The translations under genes were made by a program, and so were the position numbers. The notes under the pieces were generated by a model. It saw nothing but the letters and a program-made list of their open reading frames with translations. It was not told where the DNA came from and ran no database searches. Positions 26,623 to 38,098 of a stretch of DNA of 64,000 nucleotides are shown one piece after another (positions within the stretch are counted from its first letter, which is position 1; each line of letters begins with the position of its first letter). Location of the stretch: positions 62,001 to 126,000 of the forward strand of contig SCKP01000001.1 in NCBI GenBank assembly GCA_004124405.1. The letters are read 5' to 3'. This DNA comes from Fidelibacterota bacterium (GTDB lineage: Bacteria; Fidelibacterota; Marinisomatia; SCGC-AAA003-L08; D37C17).

Positions 26623-28308
26623 ATGTTAAAAATATTACTCTTAAGCTTGTTCTCATTTATATGTGCCTCTGAAGGAACTATTCTATCGATTGATGAAAAT
26701 GAATATTCTTTATATTCATTTTATTCCCGGTATCCGAAAAAACAATGGGTGCGGGCTGACAGCCTTCAAAAAGATAAGATGTTTACAGACTTTGTTAAAA
26801 GAGAGTTGTGTATTCTTGAAGCTGAAAAATTGGGGCTTCAAAATGATCCAGATGTTGCGGTGAAAATAAGAGATCGATCTTTACAAATTCTGGTGAATGA
26901 AAGCTATGAACATTTCGTTGCAGCGCCTTTAATATCTCCTGCTGATTTAGATGCTGCAAGACAAAATGCGAAAAAGGAACTGTTTGCAAGCCATATTCTT
27001 GTAGGTCATGCTGGGGCGTACCTTGGCAAGCCTCCTCAGAGAACTTTGGACGAGGCTTTTCTTTTAACTCAACAGATCAAGAATAAATATGAGGCTGGAG
27101 AGAGTTTCAGTGTTTTGGCAGAAAAATTTTCTGATGATCCTGGTGCAAAAAATAATGGTGGGTCGCTGGGCTGGGTTCAATGGGGTGCAATGGTGCCAGA
27201 GTTTCAGCGGGTGGCTTTTATGTTGGGTGTGGGTGTTTTGTCAGCGCCTGTTTTAACCAATTTTGGCTATCATCTGATTTTAATTTCAGATGTTCGCCCT
27301 TCTGAGCTTCAACACATGTCTGAGGATGCCTATGAAAGCTATGTTATAAATATTTCCAAAAACAGTGTGCGAGACCAATTGCATGAAGCTGCTCTTAATT
27401 ATGATACTAATAAAATTAGTGAATATGGGGTGCATTTTGACAGTGCTGGGGTTGAAATGATTTTAAGCGCCTATAATCGGCGTCAAAAAGGCAATCTTTT
27501 GTCGGAAGTCGGCGGGAGGGGTTCTGCCTCTCTTCTTAAGTCTATAGAGGGATTGGGGGTTCTTTGTGTTTATGATGGCAGGGGATATGGTCCTAAATGG
27601 TTTGCCACAAAGCTTGAACGGATACCCTCTTCTCAACAACCACGTTTTGATTTGGCTGATAAAATTACATCTGCATTAAAAACCATAATTCTTCAAGATA
27701 TCGCGGTTCATGAGGGTCTTGCTGGGGGGGTAAACAATATTTTCTCATATAAACACAAACAGGGAGAAATGGTTTCAGGGTTATTATACGATGCTTATTT
27801 GAAGCGTTTGGTGAATTCTGTGCCTAAACCTGATACTCTTGCCGTTTCCAATTATTATAAAAAAAATAGATATGATAAATACATGGGGGAAGATAAAATA
27901 ACAATTCGAGAAATAAAGGTTGGCAATAGAGGTAGGGCTGACAGTCTGCTCGCCCTTCTTGATGATGGGGCCGGTTTTACTTTATTAGCTCAACAAAATA
28001 GTTCTGTAAACCCCGATGGTGGGGGCTTATTTGGTCCTTTTCAAAGGAGTGGTAATAAACCGCTCTTTGATGCTGCTTCCTTATTAAAGGAGGAAGAGAT
28101 AAGCCCCGTGTTTCCTTCCTACAAAAACAGTTTCTCAATTATTCAAGTTGTGAACCATATTGCTGCCACACCTATCAGCATTGATCGTGTTTATGTCCGA
28201 ATTGAGTCATTATTAATTAAAGAAGGACAGGCTAAAGCTAAAACTGCTGGTGTTGACGGGCTATTAAATCAATACAATGTTGTTAAAAATACTAAATTAT
28301 TGTTCTAA
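26623..28308 (+). CDS. Periplasmic PpiC-type (parvulin) peptidyl-prolyl isomerase with two domains
   Basis: 561 residues from the ATG at 26623. That start gives a clean signal peptide (MLKILLLSLFSFICASEG) and follows AGGA; an upstream ATG at 26584 lies inside mfd. An N-terminal chaperone-like region precedes a first parvulin domain at about residues 120-225 (LFASHILVGHAG, FSDDPGAKNNGGSLGWVQWGAMVPEF, FGYHLILI). A second, more diverged domain lies at about 410-505 (ITIREIKVGN, NPDGGGLFGPFQ). It likely helps outer-membrane or secreted proteins fold. It lies 13 bases after mfd and 3 bases before a second foldase gene. Confidence 0.88.
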   Translation: MLKILLLSLFSFICASEGTILSIDENEYSLYSFYSRYPKKQWVRADSLQKDKMFTDFVKRELCILEAEKLGLQNDPDVAVKIRDRSLQILVNESYEHFVAAPLISPADLDAARQNAKKELFASHILVGHAGAYLGKPPQRTLDEAFLLTQQIKNKYEAGESFSVLAEKFSDDPGAKNNGGSLGWVQWGAMVPEFQRVAFMLGVGVLSAPVLTNFGYHLILISDVRPSELQHMSEDAYESYVINISKNSVRDQLHEAALNYDTNKISEYGVHFDSAGVEMILSAYNRRQKGNLLSEVGGRGSASLLKSIEGLGVLCVYDGRGYGPKWFATKLERIPSSQQPRFDLADKITSALKTIILQDIAVHEGLAGGVNNIFSYKHKQGEMVSGLLYDAYLKRLVNSVPKPDTLAVSNYYKKNRYDKYMGEDKITIREIKVGNRGRADSLLALLDDGAGFTLLAQQNSSVNPDGGGLFGPFQRSGNKPLFDAASLLKEEEISPVFPSYKNSFSIIQVVNHIAATPISIDRVYVRIESLLIKEGQAKAKTAGVDGLLNQYNVVKNTKLLF

Positions 28309-28311
28309 ATA

Positions 28312-29589
28312 ATGTTATTTAAAGGGTTGGTTTTATTATTTTATTTTATTTTCTCTGTATGTTTTTCCCAGGGGAAAGTAGATGGCGTGGCTGCCATAGT
28401 AGGTAAAAATGTTGTTCTCCACAGTGACGTGCTACAGCAAGCTCAGTTTGTTGCTATGGACAAACAGATTGATCCATCCAAAAAACCTTATCTTTTTGAA
28501 CAAATTTACCTTTCCACGCTTGATAATATTATTAATCAATATGCAGTATTGGATGCTGCTGCAAAAGATACCAATATTGTTGTTTCAAATGACGATGTGG
28601 ACAGGGCATTAAATCAACAGATAGATGATTTTATTTTTAAGGCAGGTTCTGAAGAATTGTTTTTAGAAATGGCGGGGATGTCTATGAGGCAGATAAAGGC
28701 AGATTATTGGCAGGATATACGTGACATGATGATTGTTGAGAGATTTCAATATTCTAAAATCCAAAACGTAGATGTGAGCCGTATTGAAGTATTACAGTTT
28801 TATAATTCGTTTAAAGATTCAATTCCTTCTTCACCTGAAAAATATAGTTTTAGCATAATAGAAATTCCCTTTTCTGCGGGGGATAAGTCTGACAAAATAA
28901 CTATTAATTTCTTAAAAGAATTAAAAGGAAAAATTCAGTCTAATATTGCTTCATTTGATTCTATAGCTCAAATATATTCACAAGATCCAGGTTCCGCTCC
29001 TACAGGTGGCTATCTTGGTTTTACACCCCGGGGCGCCCTTGTAAAGGAATATGAAGAAGTGGCGTATTCAATGGAAGTTGGAGAAATAAGTGACCCTATT
29101 AAATCAGATTTTGGTTACCATTTAATTAAACTGTTAGATAAACAGGGCGAAAAAATATCTACTCAACATATTCTTAGAATTACTGTTTATTCAGATGAAG
29201 ATAAAACACAAATTTATAATTCGGTTTATGATATTTATTCTCAAACTACCGGGCATCCTTCTATCTTTGATTCTCTTTCTAACACCTATTCAAAAAAATA
29301 TAAAAACAGTTCTGGAAAATATTCTAATTTCCCAGTTTCTCGTATTCCTAGTTATATTTTCACTCAGCTTGAATTATTAAATTTTGATGAATTGTCGCAA
29401 CCGATAGAAGTTGATAACGGGTATCTATTAGTTTATTTTTATGACTATCAAAAAGAGTTTGTTCCTGATATAGATAATTCATGGGATTTAATTTATAAAT
29501 ATGCGAAACAAAAAAAACAAAATATCTTTTTCACAAATTGGGTAAAAAATATAAAAGCTAACATTTATATAAAAATTTTTGATGGTTAG
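28312..29589 (+). CDS. SurA-like periplasmic peptidyl-prolyl isomerase/chaperone
   Basis: 425 residues with a signal peptide (about 20 residues, ending VCFSQG). VDGVAAIVGKNVVLHSDVL is the SurA N-terminal strand-helix start, and the N-terminal chaperone helices follow. The parvulin domain (about residues 175-285) reads YSFSIIEIPF, SQDPGSAPTGGYLGFTPRGALVKEYEEVAY, and FGYHLIKL. A second, degenerate parvulin-like region follows (STQHILRITVY). In Gram-negative bacteria SurA escorts outer-membrane barrels to BAM. It is adjacent to and probably cotranscribed with the preceding PpiC gene. Confidence 0.88.
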   Translation: MLFKGLVLLFYFIFSVCFSQGKVDGVAAIVGKNVVLHSDVLQQAQFVAMDKQIDPSKKPYLFEQIYLSTLDNIINQYAVLDAAAKDTNIVVSNDDVDRALNQQIDDFIFKAGSEELFLEMAGMSMRQIKADYWQDIRDMMIVERFQYSKIQNVDVSRIEVLQFYNSFKDSIPSSPEKYSFSIIEIPFSAGDKSDKITINFLKELKGKIQSNIASFDSIAQIYSQDPGSAPTGGYLGFTPRGALVKEYEEVAYSMEVGEISDPIKSDFGYHLIKLLDKQGEKISTQHILRITVYSDEDKTQIYNSVYDIYSQTTGHPSIFDSLSNTYSKKYKNSSGKYSNFPVSRIPSYIFTQLELLNFDELSQPIEVDNGYLLVYFYDYQKEFVPDIDNSWDLIYKYAKQKKQNIFFTNWVKNIKANIYIKIFDG

Positions 29590-29867
29590 TGTTGTTATAT
29601 TTGTTTTTCGTTAAGTTATTAACAGTGTTATTAACATAAAGAAATGGTTTAAATAAAATAATTTATTCAATATAATTTAATCCAGTTAAAAAGCATTATA
29701 CTTTGTTTTAAACATATTAACTATTATATAAAAGATTAAATACTATTATTAGTTATTAATATATATATATATATTATCTCTAATTCTCTTTTGATAAGTA
29801 GAATATTTAGATATAAACTACCAAGATAAAAAAACGATAAATACAACCAAACAAACAGGGCATAAAA
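29590..29867. other. AT-rich 278-bp intergenic region before dnaN
   Basis: The largest gene-free gap in the window, by eye over 80% A+T. It holds two direct copies of GTTATTAACA, several further TTATTA/ATTAAT variants and an alternating TA run around 29757-29775. No open frame, tRNA or terminator hairpin is seen. It separates the T/G-biased foldase genes from the A-biased dnaN-gyrA genes. It must contain the dnaN promoter and is a candidate replication-related region. Confidence 0.6.
29615..29636. repeat. Direct repeat GTTATTAACA x2, 12-bp period
   Basis: GTTATTAACA occurs at 29615-29624 and again at 29627-29636. Each copy contains the odd palindrome GTTA-T-TAAC. TTATTAACA resembles a DnaA box (TTATNCACA) with one deviating conserved base, so these could be weak DnaA boxes or an operator for dnaN. 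Even spacing near one helical turn supports a protein-binding site. Confidence 0.4.
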
Positions 29868-30983
29868 ATGAAATTTTCAATAAACAAAAACATACTTCTA
29901 AAAAAACTACAGTTATTGTCTAAAGCCGTTCCATCAAGATCAACACTTCCTATCATAAGCAGCGCATTATTTACAACCAAAGACAATCAGCTAAGTATGA
30001 GAGCCACTGATTTAGAAATATCAATCAATATTAAATGTGATATAACAGATGGTGAGGAAGGATGTATTGCTATTCCTCTTGGAAAATTATTAGAAATTAC
30101 GAATGCTATGCCTGAAAGTAATATAGATTTTAATGTATCAGATATAGGAAAAATGAACATTTCCTGTAATTCAGGGCGATACACGATTATGGGACAATCT
30201 TCAGATGAATTTCCTTCAGAACAAACCCTTGAAAATAGTAAAACACTCAAAATTTCTTCTAAAGAATTAAAAGATATAATCGATAATACATCTTATGCTG
30301 CAAGTAAAGATGATTTAAAACCTGTTCTGCAAGGAGTATTGTTTCAAATACAAAATGATGGAATTGTATCTGTGGCCACAGATGGGCATAGATTGGTAAA
30401 GTTAGAAAAGAAAAAACTTCATTCTTTAGATTATACAGGTGATGTAGTTGTGCCAATAAAATTTTTATCCCTACTAACAACACAACTAAAGGAGGAAGGA
30501 GATGTGACATGGTTGATTGGAGATAACCATATACAAATACAACTTGAAGATGTCACTATCACAACAAGAATTATTAAAGATCCCTATCCAGATTATGAAG
30601 GGGTTATACCTAAAGATAATACAAAAACACTCATAATTAATAAAAATAGTTTTACAGAAGCAATAAAAAGAGTATCTATTTTTTCCAACAAATCAAGCCG
30701 ACAAGTTGCCCTTGAAATTTCTGAAAACAGCCTTACAATTACGACTGAAGACCCAGAAAACATAACCACAGGTAAAGAAACATTGGATTGTGAATATGAT
30801 GGTGAACCAATGACAATTGGTTATAATGCATTTTATTTGAAAGAAGTTTTACAACACCAAGATTCTGATGAAATAAAAATAATGCTTAATTCACCATTGA
30901 ATGCAGGGCTATTCCTCCCCATGGATCAAAAAGATAACGATAACAAAACAACCCTTCTTATGCCAATCAGGTTGAATGATTAA
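29868..30983 (+). CDS. dnaN: DNA polymerase III beta subunit (sliding clamp)
   Basis: 371 residues with three clamp domains. MKFSINKNILLKKLQLLSKAVPSRSTLPIIS is the typical opening. VATDGHRLVKLEK, at the domain 2 boundary, and the C-terminal FLPMDQKDNDNKTTLLMPIRL complete the fold; the final MPIRL region is the hydrophobic-cleft edge that binds client peptides. dnaA does not precede it in the window, and recF does not follow. Confidence 0.96.
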   Translation: MKFSINKNILLKKLQLLSKAVPSRSTLPIISSALFTTKDNQLSMRATDLEISINIKCDITDGEEGCIAIPLGKLLEITNAMPESNIDFNVSDIGKMNISCNSGRYTIMGQSSDEFPSEQTLENSKTLKISSKELKDIIDNTSYAASKDDLKPVLQGVLFQIQNDGIVSVATDGHRLVKLEKKKLHSLDYTGDVVVPIKFLSLLTTQLKEEGDVTWLIGDNHIQIQLEDVTITTRIIKDPYPDYEGVIPKDNTKTLIINKNSFTEAIKRVSIFSNKSSRQVALEISENSLTITTEDPENITTGKETLDCEYDGEPMTIGYNAFYLKEVLQHQDSDEIKIMLNSPLNAGLFLPMDQKDNDNKTTLLMPIRLND

Positions 30984-31043
30984 ATTATTGAATTTTAAAG
31001 CAGTTTTTACTAAACGGCAATTAAACAAATACAATAAACCCCT

Positions 31044-33289
<2,246 letters not shown>

Positions 33290-33306
33290 GGAAAATTAAT
33301 AAAAAT

Positions 33307-35787
33307 ATGCCAGAAGAAATTATAGAGGGTACAATTTTAGATCGAGACATCGTCAAAGAGATGTCTGAATCATACCTAAACTATGCCATGTCGGTTATTG
33401 TCAGCCGGGCATTGCCAGATGTGCGCGACGGGCTAAAACCTGTCCATCGGCGGGTTCTTTATGGGACTGCAGATCTTGGCGCATCTTGGAACCGAAGATA
33501 TAAGAAGTGTGCCCGTATTGTAGGGGAGGTAATGGGCAAATATCACCCACATGGCGATTCATCTGTTTATGACTCGCTGGTTAGAATGGCGCAACCCTGG
33601 TCATTGAGGTATCCCCTTATGGATGGACAGGGAAATTTTGGATCAATTGATGGTGATAGTGCCGCAGCCATGCGGTACACAGAAGCACGTATGCACAGAA
33701 TATCCTCTGAAATCATGCGCGATTTGGAAAAGAAAACAGTGGATTTTCAACCAAATTTTGACGACACACTTGAAGAGCCGGTTGTACTCCCGGCAATAAT
33801 CCCCAATCTGCTCATGAATGGAGCTGATGGTATTGCGGTTGGAATGGCCACAAAAATACCACCCCACCATTTAGGAGAACTGCTCTCAGGATTAAACGCC
33901 CTTTTGGATAACCCTGAAATAACCATTGAAGAATTATTTACCGACCATATTAAAGGACCCGATTTTCCGACGGGTGGTTTAATTTTTGGCATAGATGGTA
34001 TAAAAAGTGCCTATACAACCGGCAGGGGCAAGATAATAATGCGGGCAAAAACTCTAATTGAAGAATTGCCTAACGGAAAAGAGGTTATTATCGTAAATGA
34101 AATACCCTTTCAGGTAAACAAAGCTAAATTGGTTGAAAAAATAGCTTTCCTTGCAAGAGATAAAAAAGTTGAAGGAATATCAGATTTACGGGATGAATCT
34201 GACAAAGATGGTATCAGAATTGTTATTGAATGTAAACGAGACGCTATAGCTTCCATAATATTAAATAATTTATTTAAATATACTCAACTTCAGGATAGTT
34301 TTGGTGTGATTATGCTGGCCCTTGTGGATGGAATTCCACAGGTTATGAATCTCAAAACAATGCTTCAACATTTTCTTAACTTCAGGAGAGAAGTAATTGT
34401 AAGAAGGACCCATTTTGAATTAAATGAAGCAGAAGATCGTGCTCACATTTTAGAAGGTTTAAAAATTGCCCAGGAAAACATCGATGAAGTTATAAAGCTG
34501 ATTAAAAGTTCGGCAGATCCAGAAGCAGCCAAAAAGGGGCTCATCCAAAAATATTCTCTGTCTGATAATCAGGCAAAAGCTATCTTAGATATGCGCCTGC
34601 AAAGGTTAACCTCTCTTGAAGTAGATAAAATTGTAAACGAGCTAGGTGAATTATTTGAGACTATTAAAGGGTTGAATAAAATTTTAGAAAGTTACGTTCT
34701 TCAAAGCGATATTATTAAAGCAGAGTTTGCTGAAATAGGGGAAAGATATAATGATAAACGCAGGTCAGAGATTATACCAATCTCTGGAGATTTGTCAATA
34801 GAGGATATTATAGCTGACGAAGAGATGGTAGTAACCATTACCCACAATGGATATATTAAAAGACTACCTACATCAACCTGGAAAACCCAGCGCCGTGGAG
34901 GCAGGGGAATGAAGGGCGCCCATACTAAGGATGATGATTTTATCGAACATTTATTTATTGCATCCACCCATGACAACATGCTGTTTTTCACAGACCGCGG
35001 TAAATGTTATTGGATGAAAGTGCATGAAATCCCACCCGGATTACGCACCTCTCAAGGGCGAGCAATTGTTAATCTCATTGGCTGTGAAGCCGGAGAAAAA
35101 GTTAAAGCATTTGTATCGGTTAAAGAATTTAACGAAACTGATTATATTGTAATGGCAACGCGGAAGGGTGTTATTAAAAGAACAGCCCTGTCTATGTATA
35201 GTCGCCCCAGAAAAGGGGGCATATATGCTATTGAAATCAGGGAAGATGATGAACTGATTCAAGCCAAAGTATCTCATGGAGACCAGGATATTATTTTAGC
35301 AACATATAGAGGAAAATCCATACGATTCAATGAAAACGATGTACGGTCAACCGGTAGAAAAACCATGGGTGTCAGGGGTATTCGTCTCAGCACCAAGGAG
35401 GACTATGTAATTGGCATGTTAATCGTAAAGCGCGAGGGCTCTGTTATGGTGGTGACCAATAAGGGTTATGGAAAACGAACCGACTTGTCAGCATACAGAA
35501 CTCAAAAACGTGGAGGTAAGGGCGTTATTACCATTAAAACCACGGATAAAGTGGGAAATCTTGTGGGGATTATGGAAGCCATTGATGATGATGATCTTAT
35601 GCTTATAACAGATCGAGGCATCATGATCCGGCAGGCGGTGGAAAATATTCGTACAATTGGCAGAAATACTCAGGGCGTACGTTTGGCAAAGCTGGATGAC
35701 AAGACATATATCACTTCCGCAACACGAGTTTTAAAAGACGAAGAAGAAAACAAAGAGGAAGAAGTCGCCGAAACAGAAGAAGAATGA
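33307..35787 (+). CDS. gyrA: DNA gyrase subunit A
   Basis: 826 residues. The catalytic Tyr lies in AAMRYTEARM. The quinolone-determining region reads GKYHPHGDSSVYD, with the Ser and Asp of the wild-type susceptible form. The GyrA box QRRGGRG near residue 535 identifies a true gyrase rather than ParC. Six C-terminal beta-pinwheel blades follow, then an acidic Glu-rich tail. It overlaps yggS by 4 bases. Confidence 0.97.
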   Translation: MPEEIIEGTILDRDIVKEMSESYLNYAMSVIVSRALPDVRDGLKPVHRRVLYGTADLGASWNRRYKKCARIVGEVMGKYHPHGDSSVYDSLVRMAQPWSLRYPLMDGQGNFGSIDGDSAAAMRYTEARMHRISSEIMRDLEKKTVDFQPNFDDTLEEPVVLPAIIPNLLMNGADGIAVGMATKIPPHHLGELLSGLNALLDNPEITIEELFTDHIKGPDFPTGGLIFGIDGIKSAYTTGRGKIIMRAKTLIEELPNGKEVIIVNEIPFQVNKAKLVEKIAFLARDKKVEGISDLRDESDKDGIRIVIECKRDAIASIILNNLFKYTQLQDSFGVIMLALVDGIPQVMNLKTMLQHFLNFRREVIVRRTHFELNEAEDRAHILEGLKIAQENIDEVIKLIKSSADPEAAKKGLIQKYSLSDNQAKAILDMRLQRLTSLEVDKIVNELGELFETIKGLNKILESYVLQSDIIKAEFAEIGERYNDKRRSEIIPISGDLSIEDIIADEEMVVTITHNGYIKRLPTSTWKTQRRGGRGMKGAHTKDDDFIEHLFIASTHDNMLFFTDRGKCYWMKVHEIPPGLRTSQGRAIVNLIGCEAGEKVKAFVSVKEFNETDYIVMATRKGVIKRTALSMYSRPRKGGIYAIEIREDDELIQAKVSHGDQDIILATYRGKSIRFNENDVRSTGRKTMGVRGIRLSTKEDYVIGMLIVKREGSVMVVTNKGYGKRTDLSAYRTQKRGGKGVITIKTTDKVGNLVGIMEAIDDDDLMLITDRGIMIRQAVENIRTIGRNTQGVRLAKLDDKTYITSATRVLKDEEENKEEEVAETEEE

Positions 35788-36485
35788 CACCTTCTTCAAA
35801 CCTGAACAATATAATGGAAGCCCTCAATTCCAGAATTCAAAATGCCGCAAGAAAATCCGGTCGAAGTCCAGAGGATATTACACTTGTAGCAGTGACTAAA
35901 TCCTTCCCCCAAAATATTTGGGAAATAGCCTTAAAGCACAATCTTACCACTTTGGCAGAAAGTCGAATTCAGGAAACAAAAGAAAAACTTAAAACCTTTA
36001 GTTATCGAGACAAAATTGAACTGCACTTAATTGGGCGTCTTCAGAGCAACAAAGCCAGAAAGGCAGGTGAAATATTCGATGTAATTCAAACGGTAGATTC
36101 AATAAAATTAGCCAATCGGTTAAACACTATTTCTGTAGAAGCAAACAAATCACAGAAAATTTATCTTCAGGTAAATATTGGCAAAGATCCCAATAAACAA
36201 GGATTTACTCCAGATGAAATTATTGATTCAGCAAAAGAAGTTTCAGCATTGGGGAATTTAGAATTGAATGGTATCATGACCATTCCGCCCCAAGGAATAC
36301 CAACAAATAATCTGAGAGAACTTTATAAAGAAACCAGGGAAATTAGAAATGTTATAAAAGAATCTATAAATAAAGTTTGTAAAAATTTGTCAATGGGTAT
36401 GAGCAATGATTTTGAAATTGCCATAGAAGAAGGAGCGACGCATATCCGGATTGGCACAGCCCTGTTTGGAGCAAGACCACAGTGA
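35784..36485 (+). CDS. yggS: YggS/PROSC-family PLP homeostasis protein
   Basis: 233 residues, an alanine-racemase-like barrel without a second domain. TLVAVTKSFP contains the PLP-binding Lys. LIGRLQSNKAR, VNIGKDPNKQGF, GIMTIPP and SMGMSNDFEIAIEEGATHIRIGTALFG are the family motifs in order. It buffers pyridoxal phosphate and affects amino-acid pools. It starts inside the gyrA stop (ATGA), and its own stop overlaps the GTG of the next gene. Confidence 0.95.
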   Translation: MTPSSNLNNIMEALNSRIQNAARKSGRSPEDITLVAVTKSFPQNIWEIALKHNLTTLAESRIQETKEKLKTFSYRDKIELHLIGRLQSNKARKAGEIFDVIQTVDSIKLANRLNTISVEANKSQKIYLQVNIGKDPNKQGFTPDEIIDSAKEVSALGNLELNGIMTIPPQGIPTNNLRELYKETREIRNVIKESINKVCKNLSMGMSNDFEIAIEEGATHIRIGTALFGARPQ

Positions 36486-36919
36486 AGTTGAGTGTTATTA
36501 CCGAACAGCTATCCAAACAACTTCCAAAAGAAAATGGGTTACAAAAACTAACCATAGTAAACCCTGATAATTTTGAAAGTATTTATAAACTTCTCGATTC
36601 ACACAATATTACGGAACTAAATATAACCGATGCAACATCCACAAAAAAAATAGCAGCAGGAAACACGGTTCAAGTGAAAGATCATATCAACAAAACTGGG
36701 TCAAGCCCCCTGATTGGAAATCAAATTTTTTTAGAGATAGATTTTATAGATATAACGGGGGCTTATTCCTTTGATAAAAACGCTATTATAACTGTTTGTT
36801 GCGGTGAAACATTAAACAAACAGTATGAATACCCCAGCCACTTTCTTTGCCATATTACCATGTTGGCCCGCGCACTTAAAATCCCAATTATTAAGGGACT
36901 TTTATACAATATACTTTAA
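36482..36919 (+). CDS. Truncated purine-nucleoside-phosphorylase-like protein
   Basis: 145 residues from a GTG overlapping the yggS stop. I do not recognise it as a named family. The centre VKDHINKTGSSPLIG matches the PNP signature 'DHINLxGxNPLxG'. The residues before it, ITELNITDATSTKKIAAG, follow the PNP 'LxxTNAAGGxxPxxxxGD' segment with its Asn/Gly replaced. A following FIDITGAYS fits 'FPDMSDAYD'. The PNP phosphate-loop N-terminus and the purine-binding second half are missing. It is probably a non-catalytic relic or a repurposed domain. The open frame is intact and translationally coupled, arguing for expression. Confidence 0.55.
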   Translation: MKLSVITEQLSKQLPKENGLQKLTIVNPDNFESIYKLLDSHNITELNITDATSTKKIAAGNTVQVKDHINKTGSSPLIGNQIFLEIDFIDITGAYSFDKNAIITVCCGETLNKQYEYPSHFLCHITMLARALKIPIIKGLLYNIL

Positions 36920-36947
36920 CACTACCAATACAATAATATTTTAATCA

Positions 36948-37925
36948 ATGAATTTTTACTGTGATGTAACAAGGGGCGGAAATTTAGAAAGCAGACATGA
37001 GGTATATGCCCTGGCAATTGATGAGGAAGGGAAAACCATCTTTTCAACCGGAAACCCAGATTATACCACATGTATTCGATCATCCCTTAAACCATTTCAG
37101 GCATCGGCATCTATATTAGAAGGTGCAACAGAATCTGCAGGATTTACAAGTGAAGAAATAGCGCTTATGTGCGCCTCCCATAACGGCGAGGAAATTCATG
37201 TGCAAACCGCAAAAGGAATGACAGAAAAATTAGGATTGGACGCATCACATTTTGAATGTGGCTCACACGCCCCTTATGATATGGAAGCCCAAAATAAAGC
37301 ACGACAAAATGGATTCACGCCCTTTCATAATAATTGCTCTGGAAAACATTTAGGGATGTTGGCCTTGGCACAAAAATTGGGTGCAGAGACAAAGGACTAT
37401 ATTTCATATAACCATCCCGTTCAGAAAACAATTTTTGAACAGCTTAAACGATTAACAGGAAAAAAAAACTTTTCTTATGGTATTGACGGCTGTAGTGTTC
37501 CCACTCCATTTTTAACGCTCAAAGAAGTTGCAGAACTATTTCAAACCTTTGGATCTGAGAAATATCCAGAACTCAACACAGCCTATAAGGCCATGGTAAA
37601 ACACCCCTATTTAGTGGCAGGAAAAAACCGCTTTGACACAGATTTTAACAAGGCTATGAATGGGAGGGGGATAACAAAAGTAGGCGGTGAAGCCATTCGG
37701 GGAATGGTAATCAAATCAAAAAAGTATGGCGTGGTTGGAATTGCTCAGAAAATATTGGATGGAAACCAAAGGGCCAATGAAACAGCAATTATGACAATCT
37801 TAAACCACCTTAAACTTTTACATCCAAAAGAAAAAGAACTGTTACAAAAATATGAGACCAAACAGCTTTTTAATCACCGAAAAATTCATATTGGCAATGT
37901 CCAGGGCAGATTGCATTTGGGATAA
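36948..37925 (+). CDS. Asparaginase II-family protein (Rhizobium AnsA type, PF06089)
   Basis: 325 residues. RGGNLESRHEVYALAID, the Ser-Lys motif RSSLKPFQA, CASHNGEEIHVQTA, HNNCSGKHLGMLALA and YGIDGCSVPTPF follow the order of the thermolabile rhizobial-type asparaginase. This family is unrelated to E. coli AnsA/AnsB. It would hydrolyse L-asparagine to aspartate and ammonia in the cytoplasm; no signal peptide is seen. The start is an ATG 28 bases after the PNP-like gene. The C-terminal segment HRKIHIGNVQGRL is also conserved. Confidence 0.87.
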   Translation: MNFYCDVTRGGNLESRHEVYALAIDEEGKTIFSTGNPDYTTCIRSSLKPFQASASILEGATESAGFTSEEIALMCASHNGEEIHVQTAKGMTEKLGLDASHFECGSHAPYDMEAQNKARQNGFTPFHNNCSGKHLGMLALAQKLGAETKDYISYNHPVQKTIFEQLKRLTGKKNFSYGIDGCSVPTPFLTLKEVAELFQTFGSEKYPELNTAYKAMVKHPYLVAGKNRFDTDFNKAMNGRGITKVGGEAIRGMVIKSKKYGVVGIAQKILDGNQRANETAIMTILNHLKLLHPKEKELLQKYETKQLFNHRKIHIGNVQGRLHLG

Positions 37926-38098
37926 AACACAAATATGGTTGATAGTTTTTAAGAACCCAATATATAGACGCGTTTTAACTTTTGCAATTTAATTTAATTC
38001 TTCAATTTCCTTTACCCTCTCATTAATTTGGTCATGTTATTTAAAAGCCAGTAATTTTCAGTATATAGTTATATCATTAAAATGAAGGATTTAATGCA

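Noticed and set aside
29631-29658. dif recombination site
   Set aside because: Only the XerD-like half TTAACATAA matches; the XerC half after a six-base centre does not, and short AT-rich matches are expected by chance here.
33307-35787. parC/parE instead of gyrA/gyrB
   Set aside because: The intact GyrA box QRRGGRG and the pinwheel blades identify gyrase.
37926-38098. tRNA or small RNA gene in the gap before ppdK
   Set aside because: No cloverleaf, CCA end or stable hairpin could be found; only AT-rich promoter-like sequence is seen.
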